A stretch of 64,000 nucleotides of DNA from Bdellovibrionaceae bacterium UBA2339. GTDB lineage: Bacteria; Bdellovibrionota; Bdellovibrionia; Bdellovibrionales; JAMPXM01. Location of the stretch: contig DDUL01000013.1 in the NCBI GenBank assembly GCA_002344785.1, positions 17,052 through 81,051 of the forward strand, written 5' to 3'. The notes beneath the pieces were generated by a model. The model was not told the origin of the DNA, searched no databases, and worked only from the letters and a program-made list of their open reading frames with translations. How positions within the stretch are numbered: the stretch's first letter is position 1; every line of letters begins with the position of its first letter. Shown one piece after another: positions 52,205-59,485 of the stretch. Position numbers and translations under genes: made by a program.

Positions 52205-53164
52205 ATGATCTCCGCCTTCGCATCACTTCGTTGCCGCCCGCGCGACCGCGCTCAAACTTTCACTTTCGCTCGTGAAATTTACACGGCCACCGCACTGATT
52301 GCGCTCGCACTCTGCTCGCCGACATCAAATGCCGCCGACTTCGTGATCTATGATTTCGACGACACCTTGATGCGCTTGCCGACTGAAAACTACGCCTTCA
52401 TCCGCGGCGAGCACGGCCGCGTGCCCCAGCCCCGCCTGTTTCCCATCATCAGTTCGGAGCTGCCTCTCCTTCGCGATGAAATCGGTCGCGCCGGCACACC
52501 CCTCGAGCGCTTTGAAATTGTCGGCGATGACCGCGACCCCGTGCGCGGCAGCTTTCAAAACGCACGCCCCGGCTTAAACGGCGAAAATCCCTTCGACCGC
52601 GATCTGGCGCGCGCCCTCACGCTCCCGCAAGCTGAGCGCGAATCCCCACTCTACCGCGAATGGATCGCGCGCGAGTCCACAGAAACTCTGCGCCCCTTCA
52701 CCCGCATCCTCACCGGTCGCGGCAACGCCGCCCATGAAATGCACGCGGCTTTCCATCGCCTCGAAGCTTTGCATCCGGGCTTTCGCGCCCCGCCCGCGAC
52801 TCGCATCATCCCCGTCGGCGGCCGAGGCAAAACCGCCGACCGCAAAGCCGAAGAGATGCAGCCCCTGCTGCGCGAGGCCGCGCGCCTCGGTGCCACACGA
52901 ATCATTTTCGCCGATGATGACATTCGCAATCTCGAAAAGTCTTTGGATGTTCTGCTCTCGCGCCAATTCCCCACACCGTCCGCGCGCCGCTTGATCCTGG
53001 TGCGCGAACACGACACTGTCACATTTGATTTTCGCGTCTCAGATGATCGCGAAGACTTGCTCCGCCGCTTGCGCGAGGCCGCCGCGCGACCCGCCGACGC
53101 CGCCGCACTTGCACGCCAGCATCAACTCAAAGCCTCGGCACTTTGCCGCGCCTTATTTTTCTGA
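52205..53164 (+). CDS. exported HAD-superfamily phosphatase
   Basis: A protein of about 319 residues. A signal peptide (TATALIALALCSPTSNAA) shows it is exported. The HAD motifs are YDFDDTLMRLP (nucleophile and acid aspartates), ILTGRG (motif II), GGRGKTADRK (motif III lysine) and IIFADDDIRNLEKS (motif IV). Periplasmic HAD enzymes of this sort dephosphorylate nucleotides or small metabolites; the substrate is unknown. The start ATG lacks a clear ribosome-binding site. Its last 12 bases overlap the convergent hydrolase gene. Confidence 0.75.
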   Translation: MISAFASLRCRPRDRAQTFTFAREIYTATALIALALCSPTSNAADFVIYDFDDTLMRLPTENYAFIRGEHGRVPQPRLFPIISSELPLLRDEIGRAGTPLERFEIVGDDRDPVRGSFQNARPGLNGENPFDRDLARALTLPQAERESPLYREWIARESTETLRPFTRILTGRGNAAHEMHAAFHRLEALHPGFRAPPATRIIPVGGRGKTADRKAEEMQPLLREAARLGATRIIFADDDIRNLEKSLDVLLSRQFPTPSARRLILVREHDTVTFDFRVSDDREDLLRRLREAAARPADAAALARQHQLKASALCRALFF

Positions 53165-54187
53165 TTCGTCCCCGCGACCCGTCGCGCTCGCAAGCCGCTC
53201 TGCAATCCATGCGCGCCACAATCCCACAAGCTCCTCAATCAGCTCGGGGTTAAACGTCGCGCTGGCCAACTCATGCCGATTCGCGCGAGCCCACTCCGTG
53301 ACCTTTGATCCTGCGGCTGTGAACTCGGCCGCACGCTCTTCGATCAGATCGACACGCACCACGCGATCGCGCTTCGAGTACAAAGTGAAGACCGGCACCT
53401 GGATCTCACGCAGATCTTGAGTCTCCAGCCAGCGCACCCAATCCATCATCGCCACGACTCCCACCGACGGGTAGCGCGTGGTCCATCGCCGCGCGTGCTC
53501 GGCGTTCTGCGCTTCCCATTCGCGATGCGAGCCCAAAGCCAAGCGCGCCATCATCGGCCCCAGCGGCCCAGCGAGCAGCGCGCCTCCCCGGCGTTGAATG
53601 CCGAAGTTCGGCGACATGATGATGACACCCAGAAGATCTGGATTTTCCTGAGCCGCAAAAATCGCGAGCGGCGCCCCTGTCGAGGTCCCCATCACGATCA
53701 AACGCTGGCCGATGCGACGCCCGATCTCGACGGCCTCGCGCACATCACTCACCCAGTCCTGCGCCTTCACCGCGGCGAAAGCGTCGCCGGACTCCATGCC
53801 GTGCGCCCGTAGCCGAGTCGCATACAAGTTCGCACCTAAAGATTGCGCCAGCTTCGAAACACCCGGCTCAAGCTCCAAGCGACTTGCCGAAAAGCCGTGT
53901 ATGTAAACGATCGCCAGCTCGGTGACCTGCCCCGGCGCATGGGCCCAGCGAATCGCCTTCGCCTGATCCGTGCGAATCGCCAAACCATCCCGCTCACTCG
54001 CGCGCGCTTCCACCTCGCGAAGGTACTGATCAAGATCGCCAGCATTGCGCACAGCTTGTTGAATTTCAGGCGTCGCTCCAGGAGCAAACACAATCAAGCG
54101 GCCCGAGGCCCAAGGCAACAGCAACACAAACGCAATCACTGAAAGCACGCCGAGGAGAAGGCTTCTTGGACGGAACTTCTTAGCCAT
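53153..54187 (-). CDS. membrane-anchored alpha/beta hydrolase
   Basis: A 344-residue protein with an N-terminal membrane anchor (LLLGVLSVIAFVLLLPWASG). The alpha/beta-hydrolase fold shows AIVYIHGFSASRLE (oxyanion loop), VMGTSTGAPLAIFAA (nucleophile serine in GTSTG), SKRDRVVRVDL (acid) and ANRHELA (histidine). Members are esterases or lipases; the substrate is unknown. The ATG at 54187 is followed directly by the basic residues and anchor; the frame upstream is not protein-like. The gene is convergent with the HAD gene. Confidence 0.85.
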   Translation of the reverse strand: MAKKFRPRSLLLGVLSVIAFVLLLPWASGRLIVFAPGATPEIQQAVRNAGDLDQYLREVEARASERDGLAIRTDQAKAIRWAHAPGQVTELAIVYIHGFSASRLELEPGVSKLAQSLGANLYATRLRAHGMESGDAFAAVKAQDWVSDVREAVEIGRRIGQRLIVMGTSTGAPLAIFAAQENPDLLGVIIMSPNFGIQRRGGALLAGPLGPMMARLALGSHREWEAQNAEHARRWTTRYPSVGVVAMMDWVRWLETQDLREIQVPVFTLYSKRDRVVRVDLIEERAAEFTAAGSKVTEWARANRHELASATFNPELIEELVGLWRAWIAERLASATGRGDESEK

Positions 54188-54497
54188 GGGCCCAGCATTG
54201 CACGGGGATTTGCATGAAGACAATGCGAGCGGGAGCCTCGTTGATGATTCGTTCGACTCGACGGACTCAATTGACAATGTGGTGAAGGATTTTTGCGGTG
54301 ACTCGACCGCCGTTGATCCCAAGGTGCGCCCTGGCACCTTCGAAATTGTGGGAATCGCCATGCAAATTTGAATTGGGATTTATCGAGTCGACGATCAAAT
54401 CCACGCGATTCGATATCGATTCGAGGCCACAGCACGGAAAACAAAACCCCGCTCTCGCGGGGTTTTGCATGACTTCGACGCTGAAATCCTCAGCGCT
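54188..54497. other. region between the hydrolase and recA genes
   Basis: About 310 bases with the recA terminator near its right end and the hydrolase promoter presumably to its left. No gene was seen. Confidence 0.5.
54443..54466 (-). terminator. rho-independent terminator of recA
   Basis: AAAACCCCGC, loop tctc, GCGGGGTTTT: a perfect 10-bp stem. T-runs at both ends make it usable in either direction. It is about 30 bases beyond the recA stop. Confidence 0.92.
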
Positions 54498-55805
54498 TCA
54501 CTTCTTGGATGGGATCGCCGCTGTCTTCTTTTCGTCAGCCGCCTTTTTCAGAGCGTCTTTCGCACCTGAATCTTTAGACGCTGTCGGCATGGCCGATACA
54601 GTCTTCGACTCAGTGGCCTTCGGCATCGCCGTCGCCGCACCCGCCTTCGCGTTGACGGGAGCTCCCGCCATCGGCGCATCATCCAACTCGTCTTCGTCGT
54701 CCATGGAGATTTCGCCATCTGTCGCCGCTGCGATCGCGCCGACTTTCAGCTTGTCGAAAATCTTCTGACGAAGTTCTTCGGCAATGGCTTTGTTCTCTTT
54801 CAAGAACTGCTTCGCCTGCTCGCGGCCTTGGCCCAGGCGCTCACCATTATAAGAGAACCAGGCTCCCGACTTCTCGATGATGTCGTGCTGCGCGCCCAAA
54901 TCGACGATGTCGCCTTCCAAGGAGAAGCCTTCGCCGTACATGAGATCGAACTCGGCCTTCGCAAAAGGCGGAGCCATTTTGTTCTTCACGACTTTGACGG
55001 CCGTGCGGTTGCCGACGACGTCTTCGCCATTTTTGATGGCGCCGATGCGGCGAACATCCAAGCGAACCGAAGAGTAGAACTTGAGCGCGTTTCCACCTGT
55101 GGTGGTCTCGGGGTTACCGAACATCACGCCGATCTTCATACGGATCTGGTTGATGAAAATCACCAGCGTGTGGCTGCGGTTGATCGCGGCTGTGAGCTTA
55201 CGCAGAGCCTGCGACATCAAGCGTGCCTGCAAGCCGACGTGGCTATCGCCCATGTCGCCTTCGATCTCCGCACGCGGCACCAGCGCCGCAACCGAGTCGA
55301 CGACCAGCACGTCGATCGCGCCGGAGCGCACAAGCGTCTCTGTGATCTCGAGCGCTTGTTCACCGGTGTCGGGCTGCGAGATCAACAGATCTTGCGTGCG
55401 CACACCGAGCTTTCGCGCGTAGCCGACATCCAACGCGTGTTCGGCGTCGACATAGGCCACGACACCGCCGGTCTTTTGCGCCTGAGCGATGACCGAAAGA
55501 GCCAGCGTCGTTTTACCTGAAGACTCAGGTCCGTAGATCTCGACGATTCGACCGCGTGGCAGACCGCCAATGCCGAGTGCGATATCCAAGGACAGTGCAC
55601 CTGTCGAGACGACCGGAATATCTTTGTAGAGCTGTTCGTTCTGACCGAGGCGCATGATCGAGCCTTTGCCGAACTGCTTTTCGATCGTGCCGACCGCAAG
55701 CTCGAGAGCTTTACTGCGCTCAGCTGCCGCTTTCTCGGCCGCTTTATCCATCGCCTTATCGACCATTTTAGTGTTCTCGGATGTGTTGCTCGTATTCATT
55801 GCCAT
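54498..55805 (-). CDS. recA: recombinase RecA with long C-terminal tail
   Basis: RecA drives homologous pairing and the SOS response. Core motifs are GPESSGKTTLAL (P-loop), AYVDAEHALDVGYARKLGV, VDSVAALVPRAEIEGDMGDSHVGLQARLMSQALRKL and INQIRMKIGVMFGNPETTTGGNALKFYSSVR. At about 435 residues it exceeds the usual 350: about 30 extra at the N terminus and an Ala/Lys/Asp-rich tail of about 70 residues. GAGGGAAAG leads into the ATG. I did not find a clear TTAC-N3-GTAA type LexA site upstream. A 5' leader hairpin (CCCC...GGGG) lies at 55863-55880. Confidence 0.97.
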   Translation of the reverse strand: MAMNTSNTSENTKMVDKAMDKAAEKAAAERSKALELAVGTIEKQFGKGSIMRLGQNEQLYKDIPVVSTGALSLDIALGIGGLPRGRIVEIYGPESSGKTTLALSVIAQAQKTGGVVAYVDAEHALDVGYARKLGVRTQDLLISQPDTGEQALEITETLVRSGAIDVLVVDSVAALVPRAEIEGDMGDSHVGLQARLMSQALRKLTAAINRSHTLVIFINQIRMKIGVMFGNPETTTGGNALKFYSSVRLDVRRIGAIKNGEDVVGNRTAVKVVKNKMAPPFAKAEFDLMYGEGFSLEGDIVDLGAQHDIIEKSGAWFSYNGERLGQGREQAKQFLKENKAIAEELRQKIFDKLKVGAIAAATDGEISMDDEDELDDAPMAGAPVNAKAGAATAMPKATESKTVSAMPTASKDSGAKDALKKAADEKKTAAIPSKK

Positions 55806-56029
55806 CTTTCCCTCCGCTCGCACTCCCCTCAGAGTGCGGTTCTCGTTTCCTCGTTAGATCGACCCCAATTTTCTCGGGGCCGTTTACGTCTTATGTGCTT
55901 TCGTTTGAGTCGCTTGTTTGCGGGCTCAGCGAACTCGGCCAGCGCCCGACAAAAAGCATCCTTACACTGTTCTTACAGTCTTGTTACACTTTTCTTTCAC
56001 ATCCCGCCCTAAGCCCATAACGCGCAAAA

Positions 56030-56563
56030 TCAAAGTCCGCGTCGCGGACCAAAAACCCTCTCAACTTCATTTAAACCGTCCGTGAGCCCAGCTTCCAGCA
56101 AACGCAGCGCAGCCAACGCCGAAGCCTGCTGCACTTCGCCGCGATCTCGACCCGCAAAATCAAATGTCGTCGACCAGTCCACGCCCGGCCCCGAAACCGC
56201 GACACAAACCGTGCCCACCGGCTTCGTCGGCGTCCCGCCCGTCGGTCCCGCGATCCCTGTGATGCTCACCGCCCACTGCGCATGCAGTCCGCGACGCGCA
56301 CCCAGCGCCATGTGTTCCGCCACCGTGGTCGACACAGCTCCCACCTGCCGCAACAAAGTCTCCGGCACACCCAAGATCTCAATTTTCACGCGATTCGAGT
56401 AAGCCACCACCGCACCGATGAACACATCCGACACGCCCGCGAGCGCTGCCACTCGCGACGACAACAAGCCGCCGGTGCAACTTTCCGCAAACGCGACGCT
56501 CTCGCCTCGCTCGCGCAGTCGCTTCACCACCGACGCCAGCACTTCATCAAAACCACGATTCAT
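56030..56563 (-). CDS. pncC: nicotinamide-nucleotide amidohydrolase PncC (CinA C-terminal domain)
   Basis: PncC deamidates nicotinamide mononucleotide in pyridine nucleotide recycling. The protein of about 177 residues shows SVAFAESCTGGLLSSRV, GAVVAYSNRVKIEILGVP, MALGARRGLHAQWAVSITGIAGPTGGTPTKPVGTV, all characteristic. The ATG at 56563 leaves the usual 24 residues before AESCTGG; a GTG 10 codons upstream would overlap pgpA. Its neighbours pgpA and recA match the pgpA-cinA-recA order common in proteobacteria. Confidence 0.94.
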   Translation of the reverse strand: MNRGFDEVLASVVKRLRERGESVAFAESCTGGLLSSRVAALAGVSDVFIGAVVAYSNRVKIEILGVPETLLRQVGAVSTTVAEHMALGARRGLHAQWAVSITGIAGPTGGTPTKPVGTVCVAVSGPGVDWSTTFDFAGRDRGEVQQASALAALRLLEAGLTDGLNEVERVFGPRRGL

Positions 56564-56580
56564 CCACTCGCCGCTCACAC

Positions 56581-57075
56581 TCACCTCAACCACGTCGTGG
56601 TCTGATCGATCACTTGCAAAATCACACTCGCCGCCAAGCCCGCGGCCAAATCATCCACCACAGTACCCAATCCGCCCTTCATGTTCTGATCCAGCCATGA
56701 AATCGGATACGGCTTCAAAATGTCGAAGATGCGAAACAACACGAAGGCCGCCGCGATCGCCTGCCAAGTCGCGGGCAAAAACGCCGCCGCCACCAAAAAT
56801 CCAACGACCTCATCGATGACGATTTCTTTGTGATCGTGCCCGCCATGTTTGCGCTCGTAGGCCTCGCACACCACAATGGCGAGGCCAATGCCCACGAGTG
56901 TGACGGCCAAATACAAAGCGTGCGGCGCGCCCCACAACAACACGGCCAACAGCACGCCCCAAAGTGTGCCGAGTGTACCCGGCATTCGGCCCAGGCGTCC
57001 GACGCCCGCGCAGGTGGCCAGAGGATCAATCGAGGCCTCCGCCCAGCGGCGCCATCCCGTAGCTGATGAATTCAT
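56581..57075 (-). CDS. pgpA: phosphatidylglycerophosphatase A
   Basis: PgpA dephosphorylates phosphatidylglycerol phosphate in the inner membrane. The 164-residue protein has LATCAGVGRLGRMPGTLGTLWGVLLA, CEAYERKHGGHDHKEIVIDEVVGFLVA and RIFDILKPYPISWLDQNMKGGLGTVVDDLAAGLAA, all family motifs, with four membrane segments. ATG at 57075 is preferred over an upstream TTG. The pgpA-pncC-recA genes may be co-transcribed. Element H begins 42 bases upstream. Confidence 0.94.
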   Translation of the reverse strand: MNSSATGWRRWAEASIDPLATCAGVGRLGRMPGTLGTLWGVLLAVLLWGAPHALYLAVTLVGIGLAIVVCEAYERKHGGHDHKEIVIDEVVGFLVAAAFLPATWQAIAAAFVLFRIFDILKPYPISWLDQNMKGGLGTVVDDLAAGLAASVILQVIDQTTTWLR

Positions 57076-57116
57076 GCCCGGCACAATTTCCCATCGCTTC
57101 ACGGCTGTCAAAGTCG

Positions 57117-57290
57117 AACTGCCATGCTTGCGTGTGCAAACTCAGGCTAAAGCCCGCGTCATCACTCAGTTTTTTCGAAACTCGCCGTCGCCATAAGCAT
57201 CGCCGCAACTCGCACTCGCCAAAAGCCTTGTAGTATTCAGAACTTGAACTGGCCGAATCGCCCGAATTTGCACACTCATCCGTGGCAGCT
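57117..57290. repeat. paired inverted-repeat element H (174 bp)
   Basis: The left arm at 57117-57140 (AACT, GCGTGTG variant) and the right arm at 57267-57290 (CATCCG variant, as in element A) face AGCT-type ends outward. It occupies the divergent pgpA-pilT promoter region. The interior has no ORF; a ggctaaagcc word resembles one in element A. Confidence 0.85.
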
Positions 57291-57455
57291 AAGGTCGAGC
57301 CCGACCTCTTTCTCCGCGCCCTGCGCCACTTTCGCCGCTAATCTATAAGCAGGAGTCTATGGGCCGGAGGCCCTGCGACTTCCGAACGGATTGTCGCGCC
57401 TCTGTTGAGTGCGCGCGGCAAGGCGCTCGGGCGAACTTCAGCTTGGAGAGTCAGG

Positions 57456-58682
57456 ATGACGCTCAGAGAAATTCTCGAGCTCGCGATGAAGAAAGAAGCG
57501 AGCGACGTGCACTTGAAAGCGGGCCTCGTGCCCGTGATCCGCAAGCACGGCAAACTGCGTCCGCTGATGCCCGGCCTCAAGCAACTCACCGCCGACGAAG
57601 TCGAAGCCATGGCCAACGAAGTGCTGGACGACAAGCAGCGCGAAGACTTCGCCCGCTCGCGCGAAGTCGACATCGGCTATGGCGTCTCGGGACTCGGCCG
57701 CTTCCGCATCAACATTTTCCGTCAACGCGGCAGCGTGCGCATGGTGATCCGCACGATCTCCTTCAATGTGCCGACCATCGAGTCTTTGAACTTGCCATCG
57801 GTGATGAAGGAAATCGCTCAGCTCGAACGCGGTCTGGTGATCGTCACCGGCATCACCGGCTCGGGCAAATCGTCGACGCTCGCCGCGCTCGTCAACGAGA
57901 TCAATCACTCGAAGAACTCGCACATTTTGACCATCGAAGACCCGATCGAATTTCTGATTCGCGACAAAAAATCCATCATCTCTCAGCGCGAGATCGGCCA
58001 GGACACCGGCAATTTCGCCAGCGCACTGCGCGCGGCGCTCCGCCAAGATCCCGATGTGATTCTCATCGGCGAGATGCGCGATCGCGAAACCATGGAAATT
58101 GCGCTCGAGGCCGCTGAGACCGGTCACCTCGTGCTCTCGACGCTCCACACGCTCGATGCGCAAGAGTCGATCAACCGCATCGTCACGGTGTTTGAAGCGC
58201 ATCGACACGATCAAGTGCGCCGCCAAATCGCCAGCGTGCTGCGCGCTGTGATCTCGCAACGCCTTTGCCGTCGCAAAGACAAGACGGGATTCTTGCCGGC
58301 GGTGGAGCTGCTGCTGGTGAACCAACGCGTGCGCGAGTCGATTGAGGATGCGGGCCGCAATGCTTCGCTCAGGCAGATCATGGAAGAGTCGCGCGAGAGT
58401 GTCGGCATGCAAAGCTTTGATCAGAGCTTGTACGATCTCTTGGTGAATGACTTGATCACCTTTGAAGAAGCGCTGTCGCAGTGTACGAATCCTGACGACT
58501 TCAAGTTGCGCTTTAGCGGCGTGAACGCGGGCGAGAATCAGTGGCAGCAAAACAATCCGATGAACTTGAATCAGCAGCGCCACAAACAAAGTCAGCGCGA
58601 CGATTGGAAAAACATCAATCACGGGCTTTCGCTCGCCGATGACCCCAACGGCGACATGCGCACGGGCACCGACGACGAATAA
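57456..58682 (+). CDS. pilT: PilT-family twitching motility ATPase
   Basis: PilT hexamers power retraction of type IV pili at the inner membrane. The 408-residue protein has the N-terminal PAS-like domain (MKKEASDVHLKAGLVPVIR), GITGSGKSSTLAALV (Walker A), TIEDPIEFLI (Asp box), QREIGQDTGNFASALRAALRQDPDVILIGEMRD (Walker B) and AAETGHLVLSTLHT (His box). GGAG lies 7 bases before the ATG. It is about 40 residues longer than usual, with an Asn/Gln-rich tail. No other pilus gene is near, as is typical for retraction ATPases. Confidence 0.95.
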   Translation: MTLREILELAMKKEASDVHLKAGLVPVIRKHGKLRPLMPGLKQLTADEVEAMANEVLDDKQREDFARSREVDIGYGVSGLGRFRINIFRQRGSVRMVIRTISFNVPTIESLNLPSVMKEIAQLERGLVIVTGITGSGKSSTLAALVNEINHSKNSHILTIEDPIEFLIRDKKSIISQREIGQDTGNFASALRAALRQDPDVILIGEMRDRETMEIALEAAETGHLVLSTLHTLDAQESINRIVTVFEAHRHDQVRRQIASVLRAVISQRLCRRKDKTGFLPAVELLLVNQRVRESIEDAGRNASLRQIMEESRESVGMQSFDQSLYDLLVNDLITFEEALSQCTNPDDFKLRFSGVNAGENQWQQNNPMNLNQQRHKQSQRDDWKNINHGLSLADDPNGDMRTGTDDE

Positions 58683-58791
58683 TGGCCGAGGCCAAAGGCC
58701 GCGATCCGAAACTCGCCGGTGTGCCCTCGTCTCGACGGCGAGCCCGACTACCCGATTGACCTTCGAGCCGCTTTCCGCAAGCCTGCGAAGC

Positions 58792-59481
58792 ATGGATCAA
58801 CACGCCGCCGACAATCCCACACGCCGACGCCGTCGCAGCGCCGTGCAAGCTGAGCGCGCAAATGCGCATTTACCTGTGCCGCCGCCAGCGGCTCGGCCAG
58901 CGAATGCGGGGCGCGGCCCGAGGCGAAGCCGCGCGAACTTGCCGCCCAAGTCGGCGCGCGAGCGCGCTATGGATTTGATCGCGCGACGCGATCACTCCGA
59001 GCGCGAGTTGGTGCAGAAGCTCACGCGCGCCCAGCACTCAACGGAAGAGATCGCCGCGACCATCGAGGAGCTGCGCGAGCGCGGCTGGTTGCCCGACCCC
59101 AAGATCTTGGCTGAGCGCGAAGCCGATCGCCTGCGTCGGCGCGGAAAATCCGAAGCGCAGATTCAAGCTTGGCTCATGAAAAAAGGGTTGCCTGCCGCAC
59201 AACGCCAGGCTGAGGCCGAGCTCGAAACCGGACTGCGCTCGATGCGTTCGTCTTGGACCAAACTCGTGCGCCAGGCCCAGCGCGACTTGGATCGGGCCGG
59301 CGCTGCGATGGCAAAGCGCGGATCCCGCAACCGCCCTCAAGATGACTTCGACGATGATCTGCTGAACTTGCAAGCGGCACTCAAGCAACGCTGTCTGAAA
59401 TGGATGGCCGGTCGAGGCTTCAGCGGCGCTACGGCGCGGGCTGTCTTCACTCGCCTTCTTGAGGAAAATCCGCTCAAATGA
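58792..59481 (+). CDS. recX: RecX-family regulatory protein
   Basis: RecX modulates RecA filaments. The 229-residue protein shows the three-helix repeat pattern: SARERAMDLIARRDHSERELVQKL, then IEELRERGWLPDPKILAEREADRLRRRGKSEAQIQAWLMKKGL, and the C-terminal KQRCLKWMAGRGFSGATARAVF. The N-terminal 55 residues are Arg/Pro-rich and unusual. The start has no strong ribosome-binding site. It ends 4 bases before the alaS start, giving a recX-alaS pair as seen in many bacteria, here separated from recA by pilT and the pgpA genes. Confidence 0.88.
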   Translation: MDQHAADNPTRRRRRSAVQAERANAHLPVPPPAARPANAGRGPRRSRANLPPKSARERAMDLIARRDHSERELVQKLTRAQHSTEEIAATIEELRERGWLPDPKILAEREADRLRRRGKSEAQIQAWLMKKGLPAAQRQAEAELETGLRSMRSSWTKLVRQAQRDLDRAGAAMAKRGSRNRPQDDFDDDLLNLQAALKQRCLKWMAGRGFSGATARAVFTRLLEENPLK

Positions 59482-59485
59482 GGGC

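Noticed and set aside
11297..57290. Arms as classical REP sequences with a RAYT (Y1-HUH) transposase
   Set aside because: No tyrosine transposase is present and the arms lack the usual GTAG-type head; the linked gene is IS1/DDE-like.
57438..58793. 451-codon minus-strand ORF across pilT
   Set aside because: It is the antisense of a well-supported pilT gene; His/Asp/Arg-rich composition is typical of GC-rich shadow frames.
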